A DNA stretch of 64,000 nt from Crotalaria pallida (Eukaryota; Streptophyta; Magnoliopsida; Fabales; Fabaceae), in contig CM075653.1 of NCBI GenBank assembly GCA_037953625.1, positions 7,564,001-7,628,000 of the forward strand, written 5' to 3'. A program made the translations under genes and the position numbers. The notes under the pieces were generated by a model. That model did no database searches. It was not told where the DNA came from and was given only the letters and a program-made list of their open reading frames with translations. Below, one piece after another: positions 10,523-22,871 of the stretch. The number at the start of each line of letters is the position of its first letter. Position 1 is the stretch's first letter.

Positions 10523-10798
10523 CTCCATCCGGCTTGAATTATAAGCAAATCTAACTACTTTTACGCTTATTAAGGAGCTTTGTTAATTGTATTTAATTTT
10601 CTAAAAATTATAAAAAATAGAGTTATTTTAGGAAAGTAGCATTGGGAATGAAACAAAAATTAAATAAGATAATTTTCTATAGATGTTTTAAGAAAGTGAC
10701 ATTGGGAATGAAACAAAATTTAATAAAATTAGTTAATTTTGTTTATATTTTAAACCAAAAGAACTATCTTTTTTTCTTATAATTCGAGTCGAAAAGAG
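10523..10798. mobile_element. Stowaway MITE (276 bp) with paralogous empty site
   Basis: Ends CTCCATCCGGCTTGAATTAT and the degenerate complement (…AATTCGAGTCGAAAAGAG), with TA on each side (10521-10522, 10799-10800). It is similar along its length to the element at 3580-3862. In the tandem copy of this module the matching point (13531-13532) has a single TA and no insert. Confidence 0.85.
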
Positions 10799-11111
10799 TA
10801 TAGTATTAATTGTCTCCTACCAAACAAAGGTGCTACATAGTTTTTGGTCAAATAAACTCATTATTAGTTGACTTGTAAGCCCCTGGGTGGCATAGCTAAA
10901 CAGACAAATACAATATTGACAACACCCAATAGAAACATGGAGAAGTCAAAGGGAGGACATTTAAAAAAGCATAAGCGGTGCGGTGCAATCAACAGTTAAG
11001 TCCTCGTTCTTAGGTTTACTGTGGTACCCAAGAGTTTGGTATTGTTTCGACGAAAGATGTTTGATTATGCGGTGAATTAGTCCAGAATCAATTCTGGAAT
11101 CAGTAGTTATG

Positions 11112-13800
11112 TTTTGTATGTAACTAATCATGTTAGTTGTAGAAGAATGCAAACTATAGTCTTGCACTCTTATATTTATAGAGAATTGTTTTTGAAAGCG
11201 TGAGGCGGTGTGGAATGTTTTTTTTTAATTTAATTTACTCGGTGGGGTGATCATATTATATAAACTGAGAGATATTTAGATAGCAATAATATTAAATGTA
11301 TATCCCGTATTGATATTGAATATAGATATGCTAATATTCTAATTTTCAGGATATAGATATGCTAATATTCAGATATCAATTTTGAATATAACCACTTGTT
11401 TAGATAGATAAATAGATAAACTAACTAAGATATATTTAATTTAGTGATCTTATTTCAATCCTAAAAATCTAAAATTTTAGATGATGATGAATTGAAAAAT
11501 ATCAGCATATATGTTTGACAAATCTTAAAATTCTTTTTTTAAGTTATTTTTTTAAAAAAAAAATATAAATATCTTTTATAATCTAAATTTGTTCGATAGT
11601 TAGATTAAATTAAAAAAGAAGATTTTTTTTTTAAATAAAATTTAATTTGATCTCAAAAAACAATTTAAAGATTAAGAGCTTATGATTATTTCATGACAAA
11701 TTATTTTTTATGATAAATATTTCATTTTTCTCATTCTATCTCTCCACAACTTCATCATTCTCATTAAACACCTAATTCAACTTACCCATTAATATCTTTT
11801 TTTGTTAATTTACTTTTCATAATTTCTTTGTCGTTTGATATATATCTTAGTAGCGGTTTTTATCTCTTTGGTGGATTTGTGACCACTTTATATATATACT
11901 AGCTCTTACCCCGTGCAATGCACGGATTATTGATATTTTAATTTTTTTTTATATTAAATATTTTAAATTAAAAATTATTATTATTTTTATTATAAAATAA
12001 AGATTATTATTAAACAACAACCAAAAATAATTATATAAAAAGGTAGGAGTTCAAACCAAACCCTACACTAAAAAAATTAATGTAGATGATCTTGTTGATA
12101 AATTTTGTACTTCTTTATATGAATAAAAATATAACACTTTTTATCTCTTATATTTTTTATTTATCTTATGCATAAATTGACATCAAAATAGTTACATCGT
12201 CAAGCATAAAATCAAATCCTATTATTATATAGGATGATTACATTTGGTTTGTTATTAATAGTTTTAATTCTCTTGTGGCAATAAAAACAAAAAACAAAAA
12301 TATTTATATCAAGCATAAAATCAAATCCTATTTTTATATAAGATGACTTTTATCTATTACAATAGACAAAATATATTATAGAAGAAAAATAAAATCTTAT
12401 TATTATATTACCGCAGTCATAAATAATAAAGTCTTCTTAAATTAAAGCTTGAATTTCTCGGGAAGATAAAACTGTGGGACCGGGTACCGTCATCTTCCAT
12501 TGTTTGCGTGATTAAAGAGACCACTGGTGCATATAACAATAAATAACTATCTTCCTTAGTATTTTATGATAGTCACCCTAAAACAATGAAACATTAGATT
12601 TTAATGCACTCTATTGTCACCCACAATTGAAGAATCGGTCACTATAAAAAACAAACAAATTGATTGAACATTATTTACTTTGTCATGATGGACTCCTCCA
12701 CTTGTCTTTCTAATTAGAGAGAAACTTAAGAATCAAATAATATAAATTAAAATGAGCAAGAATTATTATAATTAGAAAAATTTAATGATGAAAAAATAAA
12801 TAAATAAATTGAAGGCGAATATAATTGTGAGATTGTTGTTTACATGAATATTCATAAGTTTGTGAGCCAATTCATGCTAAAATATTATTGAGGAGCCATC
12901 AAATGCATACTGCGTACTATATATAATGATTTAAAAAACTTGTCAAACTAATGATAATGATTTAACAGATATGATTAAATAAATTTTAAATCTAAGGATA
13001 ACGATTTCACACATAAGATATTTTGAAACTAAGGATAATGATTTCACAGATAAGATTAAATAAATTTGAATTATTTATTTAATTTTCGACAACTAAGGAT
13101 AATTATTTCACAGATAGATAATGATTATCTTCCTAAAATCGCTCTAGTGCGAGTATTCCTTAAGCGAACAAACGTGGTGCCTCGAAAATTTTTCCGACAA
13201 ACGTGGTGCCTCGAACAAGCGTCTTTTTATATATAGATAGTGTCTATATATATATATATATACTTTTTATCTCTTAGGTTTAATTCTTGAAATTATGTAT
13301 GTGTTAAAAGACTGTTATAAATTTGGAAGCAATGAAAACAAATTTAAACATATTTTTATCCTCTATAAATATATATTTAAAAAATTATAAAAAATGGACT
13401 TTAGTCCTCCATTTTCCCCCATATTTTCTCTTTAAACATAGCGACACGCAGACCAACGTATCCAAGCCAAGGCAACATAAGCCAAAGGCTTAGGAGCGCC
13501 TTCCACCTAACATTGCTTCTGCTTGTATTATATAGTATTGATTGTCTCCAACCAAACAAAGGTGCTACATAGTTTTTGGTCAAATAAACTCATTAGTTGA
13601 CTTGTAAGCCCCTTGGTGGCATAGCCAAACACACAAATACACAATTGACAACACCCTAATAGAAACATGGAGGAGTCAAAGGGAGGACATTTAAAAAAGC
13701 GTAAGCGGTATGGTGCAATCAAAAGTTAAATACAAGATAAATGTAGTGGATGTTTGGTTCTGCGGTGAATTAGCCCAAAATCAATTTTGGAATGTCAACG
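11112..13800. repeat. CAF1-upstream module, copy 2 (interrupted by a Helitron)
   Basis: Tandem copy of 9420-11100 that carries the CAF1 TATA box and 5' leader but loses homology at about 11110, before any conserved CAF1 coding sequence. The short minus-strand frame beginning CAF1-like (MQDYSLHSS, with a GTG first codon) is only this leader. A 1.3-kb element interrupts the copy at 11899-13237. Confidence 0.85.
11899..13237 (-). mobile_element. Non-autonomous Helitron (1.34 kb)
   Basis: Read on the minus strand it starts TCTATATATAAAAAGACG and ends in a 6-bp-stem hairpin CCGTGC-ATT-GCACGG (11911-11925), followed 12 nt later by terminal CTAG (11902-11899). These are the TC…CTRR and hairpin signatures of Helitrons. 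It sits between A and T with no target duplication, and the paralogous copy (about 10225-10255) lacks it. Near its 5' end a 19-bp block (ACAAACGTGGTGCCTCGAA) occurs twice. No Rep/helicase coding sequence. Confidence 0.85.
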
Positions 13801-14725
13801 TTATTAATAGTTATTTTTCTCCAACGTGATTTTGGGTACAGAATTGATTTTGTGACTCAAAACCATGCTCGTATAACCAAATAACAACAACATTGTAATA
13901 AAACCTCTTAAAGTCATAACATGTCAAACAATATATATTTGCTGATTCACAAATGCTACTCATTTACTTGTTTAAGATCTTTTGTAGTTTTGTTCCAGAA
14001 ATTAAATTGAACACCGACTAATCCGTGTCAAGTCAAAAAATTTCTTTTAAGAGGTAAAACTCACCAAGTATCTTATTTTAGTAATTCACAAGACTTGAAC
14101 CTCAAGCCTTTTCTTAAGGGTATCCAGCTCCTTCCCACTTGTAACCAATAAGAATTGATTCGCTACTCTTATTTTGATGTGTCTTCAAATATGGTAGAAA
14201 TTTATCTCGTGAATGCACCTAGCCACCTACCCCTTTAAATTTATATTATCATTAATCATTAATTACACTAACCACTTTAAGACATATGTTGTCATCATAC
14301 TAAGTTACTTTATCCTCCTCGTAACATGAACTATAACTGAGATAAGAGTAATTAAAAGCAAAAATGATATATAAGGATGTAAAATCAATCTACAAATTAA
14401 TCTACATCACAAAGAAAGTCACATATATCACAAAGTGATACTTTCTTATGTTCGATTGATTAAAAAATGACACATGTCACTTTCCCTTGAATGTTTCATG
14501 ATCCTAAGAATAACATCAAGTAATAGGCTAATAGCATATGGTGCAAAATTGGAGTATGTACATTCTGTATTAGGAAAACAAATAAAAATATTCATAGCAT
14601 GGCAGATATTACATGAACAATTCCTGAGCAGGAACAAGGGATAGAATTTTATCAAATAGCTGAAGAAATATGTAAAGTGATGGATAGTTGGAAACAACAC
14701 AGTATAAGAAGGGTAGGGGACAATC
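13801..14725. other. Intergenic, 3' flank of the DRIP-like gene
   Basis: No gene or clear transposon ends recognised. AT-rich; an ORF on the minus strand at 14446-14793 overlaps the DRIP 3' exon in another frame and is not a gene. The immediate downstream zone of the ligase probably contains its 3' UTR. Confidence 0.35.
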
Positions 14726-17700
14726 TCAATGAGGCAAGGGTTTTCGACAATATGATAAAACCATGACAAAGTCCTTAGCTGAGGAGCCAACATAGGCTGG
14801 TATCTTTTTTGAGGTTGATGCTGAGTGGAACCACAGATCTACTAAGTTATGCAGTTGCAAAGTTGGAAGTACAGGTTGACCCCTGCACATTATCTCCACC
14901 TGTGGAAAACAGTAACCAAACCATGCCACCAATAATCATATCACCTCATTTCTACTTCAATCAAGCAATTCTTAAAAAGTTCATCATATAGATCCTACAA
15001 ATTATCATATCACCTCATTTCTATTTACTTTATGTAACTTTCTATTCCAACTATACAACTTTTAAAAAAAGTTCATCAAACAGACCCTACAAATTATCTC
15101 ACATTCTGACATTTCATTAACTATTTTTATCTTAATTTTGGGGTCATTAAGTCAGTGGGGCCCATATAAACTCTGCAATATTTACTTGACTATACAATTG
15201 TTGCATACACCTATTTGTCTTTCCAACCAAGCAGCTCTTGTACAATAGTTGCAACCCCATAATTTTGCGGCGCATAATTTTGCATTTGTTCTATTTGTTG
15301 TTTCTAGCAAATTAAGAACCAAGCAGTCTTACTACAATTTCAACCTTGACTAAAAAAGAGAGTACATAAAAAGAAAGTATAAAATATGAAAAATGAAAGG
15401 AGAGAAAGAGAGAATAATGGAAACCATTCTTAGATGTTAGTAGATATAACGAGCTCACCTCTGCTTCACTGGTGAGACTAAGTTTCTTCACAAGGTACTT
15501 TTGAATATACGAGGCAGGCACAGTGCCATCCCTGCGATGAGATTAGAAATAAAGAATTACAGCAACACATGTCAAATAATTCATTATGACAGTTGAGTTC
15601 TCCTTCACTGAACCTGTAGCTTAGATGATAATTATCACGAATCTATCCATGTAGTATAACACATCAAAACCAAATCAAGGAATGAACTAAGGAAGACCGA
15701 GAAAAGAGAAAAATACAGTACTTATGAAATATATTAATATATCACAAATGTTATAGACAGATTAAAACTATATTGCGTAAAATTGTTTCGAGTAAGTGTG
15801 ATTAGTTTTAAACCATTTGTTGGCTGAAAATTAAAGTTTCTTAGAATGCAGTACAGAAGTGTTTACCACTATTATTATGGTCATTTACATCAAGGGTAGG
15901 GAACCTTCTAAACAGAATAGTGGTTTGTTTGTGATAGCACTAATTACGGGGAAACAAACAAGCATACTATCAAGTAGGCAGACAGCATAATTCAATAATT
16001 CAACTTCTTTAAAGATCAATAATTCAATACAGCAATTGGTAATGTCATGAATGAAGTTAACAACCCTTCAAATGCTGAAGAGAACTGATAGCTTTCTAGG
16101 TGTCTAAACTAACAAGTTCAAGAATTTTAGGGTCAATTCACAGGCCAAAGTTATACTTACTAAAATGCAAAGTCAGGAAAACACTTGGGATAAAAATCAG
16201 ACAAGCTAAGCAGAAGGATGATGGGAGTTGAAAGAATTACTTTATTCGTAAATAACAGGATGATATCTGCGGCAAGGGAACATCTCCTTTCCTGAAAAAT
16301 AACATCATTCCAAAAAAACTTTAAGGTCCACAGAAGATAAACACGTAACAATTTGTAAGATCCCTGTGTGTAAGAGAATAACTTACTGCTCTTCTGAAGC
16401 AACTAATGAAAACCAAATAGGACTATTTTTTCTGTTGCACCTGCTCTTCGACGTATCTAACAAGACTCGGCCTGAGGTAGACATGTCAGATGCTGCTGCT
16501 CTTTTCTGACTAGCAGGACGCTTCCTTCTTACCTTCGCTGGTTGTGAAGGCAAGGAGTTTCCATAATTGTCAGCTCCAAACTTTGTTTTATGTCCATTAT
16601 CCTTGTTTTTGGTTTTCGGCTCGTGTGATTCGCTCTGGATAGATGCAGGTGGCTCTGATTTGGTCGTAATTTCAGAAATATCTAGCCCTCCTTTAGGAGT
16701 GGTTGGAGAGTCTAATTTGCCATGAGGAGTCCCTTGTGAATTTGATCTGGAGGACTTTGTTCTATTGGCAGCTTCAACAAGGCAGTTCAAGGGCGTCCAT
16801 AGATCAGCCTTCCCCTCCGCGAGTTCCATACTGTTCTCTTTATATTCATTAGGCATATGTTTCTTAGAAGGCTCAGCCTTGGAAGAATCCTACAACAATA
16901 TAATGATCATGCATGAGCATTAGCACGTGAAAGAGAGGCATAATTACCTGGAATTTCATGACATAAGCCCGCTGTCAAATAGAATGTCCTATATCCCAGA
17001 CCTGACATTCATTTTGAGAAATCATATTCGATGAAGGAGATACTGAACTTACCAGTTTATCTTCATCATAGGTTTCTTCCGACTTTATGGATTCGTCAAG
17101 AAGAAAATTGCATGCGCGTAAAGCTGCAGCCTTTCTCGTACCAGTTTTTGTTCTCTTTCCTGTAAAGCCAGCCTGTGTTGAAACTTTGGGAGCACTAACT
17201 GCCAAAGATGAAAGTGATCTCTCCTTCCTTTTTGCTGGCATGGACACTGAAGGAACAACTTCTGGGGCTTCGACCTTTCTCCGTCTAAGAGGAAATATTT
17301 TGGCCCTGATATCTTGCAAATTGTGGTCAGCCCTGCAGATAATTAAGAAGCAAACATGAACCTAATTATTTACCAATAGGTCTTCGAGAATATCTATTAG
17401 ACATCTGATTTTTAAGATTTGGGAAAACATTTCTGAAACTGGTGATAAAAGTAGAAATTGCAATAAAAGAAAGACAGGGAATTTAACAAAGAAATCTCAG
17501 AAATACGTAGTACAGAACCCTTAAAGTTAAATGTCATCTTACTAGAGTAAATTGCACAACCAGACTAATAAGTTTTAGAATAAGAAAGAAAAAAAAAGGT
17601 AGAGGTTGATCATATACATCGTACAAATAAAAGAGGATTCTAGCAAAGAACAATGCAGATGAAGAGCAGCATAACTGAACAAACACAACAGCAATGCATT

Positions 17701-18846
17701 CCAGCAGCATGTTTGTTTGGTTCAATTCAAAAGAAGTCATAAGTCACACAAATCACAGACGACAACCAACCTGAGTTTTTCCACTGGAAGGATGCCAAGG
17801 TCAATATTGCATACCGGACAACAGTCCATCTCCTCATCTGAAAGTTTCTCATATATGCACTTCCTGCAAACTGGTGCAGGATTCAATGTTCGATGTATTG
17901 CACAAAAAAGATACTTGAAGTGATCCAAAAAATATCTCAGAAGATGTCATGAAGGTTTATGCATATGATAGTGTACTGTTAGAATGGCAAAAGATCAACA
18001 TAGTATGGTATGAAATCTCATTGCATCTACACAGTTCATGAAGAAGCTGCATAATTATACCCCGGCAAGATATTTAAGAGGTGAGTAAAATAAGAAAGCG
18101 ATGAGTCTCTTTAAGTTTGATATTATTACAGCGTTCAAAATTAGTTTTCCTAGTTCTATAGTACCAACAGGATTATTTAAGGGGGCAAAGTTGTATCGAT
18201 GCCATTTTCTCCATGCACAAGACTCTAACTTTAACAGTGTGCAACCTTACACTCCAGTAAGATTGTTCAAAGCACAGATATGAAAGAGGGGACCGAAATA
18301 AGAAAACATCGAGTCTCACAAGTTTGACATTATCATTACGGTGTCCAAATTAGTTCTCTAGTATCATCAAGATTATGCTAATATACTTAACAACGTCAGA
18401 GAAAAAAGGTTTTTTTGGTTGAAGACCCTTGATATCTGGCAATCATTTGGACTACAACTAATCCAAGTCAATCCGGGATGACTCACTTAACGGAGCAAAA
18501 TTCTCTCAATGGCTTTTCTTCTTCTTCTTTTTCATGCACCAGACTCATACTCAAGACCTTGCTTAATGGAAATTGAGCTGCTAGCCACACGGACCAACAA
18601 ACCAACAAATCGGTAGAAAGAATGTATGTCATTTAAGTAAAAACTTCATAGAACATTATATCCTAAGTAAGTAGTAAGGATGGGAATGACTATCATAATA
18701 TGATTAATATCACTCAGGTTTCATAATCTAGACGTTGAAAAAGGAAAATAGCTGAGAAATTGAAAGAAGACAAAAGTGAAACAATTAAAAGGATATTTAT
18801 CCAACACAATAACAAAACTATTGCTTAATGTGCTCGTTATATTATG

Positions 18847-18887
<41 letters not shown>

Positions 18888-19170
18888 TTCATCATAGTAA
18901 TGGTAATTATAGTAAAGAGTTAATCCTTAATAAAGTGATGATAGTAAATGTTATTACAATGGTATGACATGATAATAAAAGAGATTAATTGGGTTATTGA
19001 ATGTTATATTATGTTAACCCAAATAACAAAAAATCCTTCTAATTGAATACTACAAATTAATAAGGAAGAAGGTTCAAGAAAGAATGTGGTGAGACTAGAG
19101 AAAACACAACCAAGTTGAATGAAATTAAAAAGAATCAAGATTGTGAAATGGGCAAGATCGAAAAAAAATA

Positions 19171-19242
<72 letters not shown>

Positions 19243-19384
19243 CTAATTATTGGATATATAACATACAGGTGTGAAGGCAGAGAGAAATGGTGGTAGGATA
19301 TTTCAAGAGCTTATGGCAAAGAGGGCATGTCATGCATGCTTCAACCCTTTCCCTCTTCACTTTCACCACTTTCTTTGTCACCAT
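14726..19384 (-). CDS. DRIP: DRIP-like RING-type E3 ubiquitin ligase (7 exons)
   Basis: Proposed exons, in order of translation: 19384-19267, 17870-17771, 17332-17053, 16889-16387, 16291-16241, 15531-15459, 14899-14726. All introns are GT-AG and phases agree, giving 432 residues; Arabidopsis DRIP1/DRIP2 are about 420. The N-terminal C3HC4 RING spans exons 1-2 (CPLCHKLL, CLHTF, CRKCIYEK, CCPVCNIDLG). The C-terminus has the RAWUL-type ubiquitin-like domain (LPQISSCYLRIK, VPASYIQKYL, GQPVLPTLQLHNLVDLW). The middle is basic and low complexity. Family members ubiquitinate DREB2A in the nucleus and restrain drought responses; that substrate is inferred here. I chose the ATG at 19384 rather than the frame start at 19438 because it yields the family N-terminus VVKVKRE. 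A damaged copy lies at 6466-8245. Confidence 0.9.
18848..18885. repeat. (AT)n microsatellite in DRIP intron 1
   Basis: Uninterrupted TA repeat of roughly 19 units within the 1.4-kb first intron. Confidence 0.95.
19167..19241. repeat. (AAT)n microsatellite in DRIP intron 1
   Basis: About 24 AAT units that end only about 25 bp from the donor side of intron 1 (exon 1 ends at 19267). Likely polymorphic. Confidence 0.95.
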
Positions 19385-20041
19385 CTTCTTCCTCCAATCC
19401 CTTCTTCTTCTTCTTCTTCTTTTTTTCTTCAAATCCAATCTTATGAAAATTCTAATATATCACATTTGGTTTTTGGAAATGAACGTACAAGAGGAGGAAA
19501 TTGGAGATTAGTATGAGGTGTGCGTGTTATATATATTATATATATATCGCATAGAGCATAACATGTGTGTGTCCAAAATAGTGGTTGAGGTTGGAAGATT
19601 GGAGAAAGAGTGAGTTTAATTAATTCTTACTTTTTACTACTGCAACTCACTTTCCAGTTCCCACCAAACTACAGCTACAAGGAACAACCTTGGTGTTAGA
19701 TTCGGACAGTTTTAACATAAAGCTTTAACTCCAACTTTTTCTCACCCAAAAATAATTTTTGTTTAGTATAGCTCATTAAATTATATTATAGTTATTTTTA
19801 TTTATGAATATAATTTGGTAGGTTAAAGTTATAAATTGTTTACGTTTAGATGTTTTAGTATAAAAATGAATTTAAACTCATATATTTTGTTTGAATAATA
19901 TAGAGAATATTATTTTTATTGAATAAATTATAAAAAAAAAAGGTATGGAGTGATATAACTAATGTTGTTGAAGTGATAATGGTAAAATAGGAAATTAAGT
20001 TGGTTTAAAAAATACAGTAATCTTTATAAAAATAATCTATA
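19385..20041. other. 5' flank of the DRIP-like gene
   Basis: AT-rich promoter region. A polypyrimidine (CTT)n tract at about 19401-19432 on the plus strand lies in the presumed 5' UTR; read in frame on the minus strand it would encode a poly-arginine/lysine extension that I reject. TATATATA tracts near 19530-19548 are possible core promoter elements. Confidence 0.4.
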
Positions 20042-20051
20042 CTCCCTTCGG

Positions 20052-20092
<41 letters not shown>

Positions 20093-20360
20093 GCATACTT
20101 AACCATATTCTTCGGATCAAAGAAAGTGATTAGTTTTGTGAATTTTATGAGAATATATTGTAACATTACAATTTTATCCCTCCACTTTACTTGGAAAGTT
20201 CACATTCAGTAATGAATAAAAAAACATAGTTAGTCAAAGCATTTAATAAGGACAAAAAAGAGAAAAAAACAATTAATGATGCATAGGAAATATAAAGTGT
20301 CCTATATATAGGACCAAAGATTTCTTCTAGAAGGTGTCATGTATACAGGACTAAAGGGAG
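20042..20360. mobile_element. Stowaway-like MITE (319 bp)
   Basis: Starts CTCCCTTCGGTCATAT and ends GGACTAAAGGGAG, with TA at both borders (20040-20041, 20361-20362). An (AT)n tract expands its left subterminal region. Confidence 0.65.
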
Positions 20361-20852
20361 TACCATCTATAAGGGAGATGTTAAATTTTGATTATTTTTT
20401 CAAAAATATAATTGAAAATTATAATTTGCATTGACAAACAAACACCCCATTAATTTATTATTTATTTGTTCGAAAGTAATTTTTCAATTTTATTTTTTTT
20501 TTGTGAATGTGGTTGTTCATGTTATTTTTTTAAAATCAAAATATATATTATAAACGGGTACACGAGAAAAGCAAAATAGGATTGATACAAGAATTAGGAC
20601 GCATACACCAATTTGCAAAGATATCTTCTTACCGATGATAACACAAAATTACTCCCCAGACCAAACCTTACTTAAATCCAACAAAGCAATTTGATCGCAT
20701 GAGCCTTTATTAAAAATAATAAAATCGCAATGTAACGAAAGAAGCCACAAGACAATCAACCATAACATAATATCAGTACCATTTATAGCGGAGTTTTAGA
20801 AAAGAGATTGAAAGAAACCAAAGAGCTCTTGCATTGAAACCCAAAGGGATGT

Positions 20853-22828
20853 TGTAACACCCAGAAAATTATATAGCTTAATTACTATTAGTTAGATTGA
20901 GATTAATTAAGACTTGAAAATTTTTACAAAAAATCCGACAAAGTTTTTTTTGTTTATCTGATTTTCCCAAAAATTACATTTTTATAAACATGTCAGAATC
21001 AGAGTAAATTAAAACTTAAACTTAAATACTAAATACAACCAAAAAGACCTAATGTCCGGATACAAATATAATACAAGTCGTGGGTTCCAAAAATTAAATT
21101 ATATTAGTTACACCAGTTTGATTCTAATTCTCTCAGTGCCTAATTTAGGCTCCACGCTCCTGCTCGGCCATGCATAGTGTAAGCTCCATCTTCGTACCTA
21201 TATAAAAAAAGACAAGAAAGGTAGCATTATATAGAACTTAGAAAATAGTGTCTAAGGAGGCATAATAACAACTAAGAACATACACATTAAATTAATCACA
21301 ATTCCTAACACACAATACATGTTTATTCCTAGTCATCCTATTTTCTTTCTCAGTCCTACTCATATTCTAAGCAGTTAATTCTCTTTTCTTAACTCTCTTG
21401 TCCACGGGGTCACCTGACCAACCTGGGATGAGTGTTCTTATTCACAGGTCGCATGACCAACCTGCAACGTGTCTCTATTGTCCTATTCCCAGGGTCACCT
21501 GACCAACCTGGGTCTTATCTTAAATCATAGGGTCACCTGACCAATCTGTGATGGGTCTTTCTTTTTTGTCTCTTTACTCTTATTCTTCTCTTTCCATCTA
21601 AATCCTTATTTTCCCCTTTTTTGTTCTCTTGCACTATTCTTGACTCTTCTCAATATCTACCCCTACTTTATTCTCTGTAAATTCCTACTCTTCTTCCCTT
21701 TTACTTTATTATCTATTTTTACTCTTATTTCCAACCTACGTTTTATATTCTAATCTCTATTAATTCCTAACTCAATCTAATTCATCTTGGTCATTCATTT
21801 ATGTTTAAGTCTTTTAGCTAATCCTAAATTAAGTCTACCTTCTATTAACTTCCCTCTTGCCTTGGCTCACTTCATTTAGTCTTGTCTAGATCTAATGTAT
21901 TTAAGTCCTTTATTCTAACCTCAACTAGCCTATACATTTAATTAAGGTCGATTAACTTCCTAAATTCCCGCTATACTCTTAGTGTTCTCTTTCTATTACC
22001 CTAAGGCCTAGTTATATTCTATTTATGCATACCTTTAACTATTCACCTATTCTAATTAATTACTTTATTTCTTACTTAATTCTTTAATTTGTTTCTAAGT
22101 ATCCCTATTTCATTTACTAGTTACTCCCCAACCCTACAATCCTATCTATCTCTTTATTAATTTTATTACATTTACCTCTTCTAGTTTTTACATAATTATA
22201 TCATAAATCTATCTTGCTTAGGGAATTACTAATATCTTCTACCTAGCATATTCACAACCTAGCTTACCTAGGGGTTCACTATTATCCTTATACTACACCT
22301 TATCTTATATAAATATCTAGAACATACACAAATACATAACATCACACAACATACATTCAACAATCATCACAATAAATTCCATAATCCCAATTTTAACTAT
22401 TTAGCCCTAATTAATTACATTACCCTAAGGTTGATCACTATCTCTATCCATCCCTCTTAACTATCATTATACACTAACTAGAACCCATGCTCTAAGAACC
22501 GGTAATACCACCTCCTTACCTGGGAGTCCTGACAATAGAAACAATGTCACGCTCAAGTCCGTACCTTACTCGAGGGTCAGGGTCAACAATAACGTGCGGG
22601 ATCTAAATAAAGACACACGTTAAAACTAATTATAACATTAAATATATATATATATATATAATCAAATAAATTCATTTTTTTAAAAATATTAAATATATAT
22701 CATAGATTGAAAACCTTAAAGTTTTCTTTCTTTCCATCGAGTTCTCTCTGATTCTCTCTTGGTCTCTGTTTCTTTTTTTTCTTTTAATTTCTTTGGAAGG
22801 GTGGGTACTGAACAGGGTAATAGTTGGG

Positions 22829-22871
<43 letters not shown>

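Larger units (their letters stand above)
9420..11100. repeat. CAF1-upstream module, copy 1
   Basis: The sequence from the CAF1 5' UTR/TATA region outward matches 11112-13800 almost base for base over long stretches (for example GGCGGTGTGGAA, ATATAGATATGCTAATATTC, ATGTGTTAAAAGACTGTTAT). It contains an (AT)n run at 10229-10254 and a MITE at 10523-10798 that the second copy lacks. No gene other than CAF1 reads from it. Confidence 0.85.

Noticed and set aside
10961..11167. Possible second CAF1 gene (frame beginning MQDYSLHSS)
   Set aside because: Starts at GTG, covers only the duplicated 5' leader and loses homology before any catalytic motif.
19385..19438. Arginine-rich N-terminal extension of the DRIP-like protein
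   Set aside because: Encoded by a (CTT)n tract upstream of the conserved family start; likely 5' UTR.
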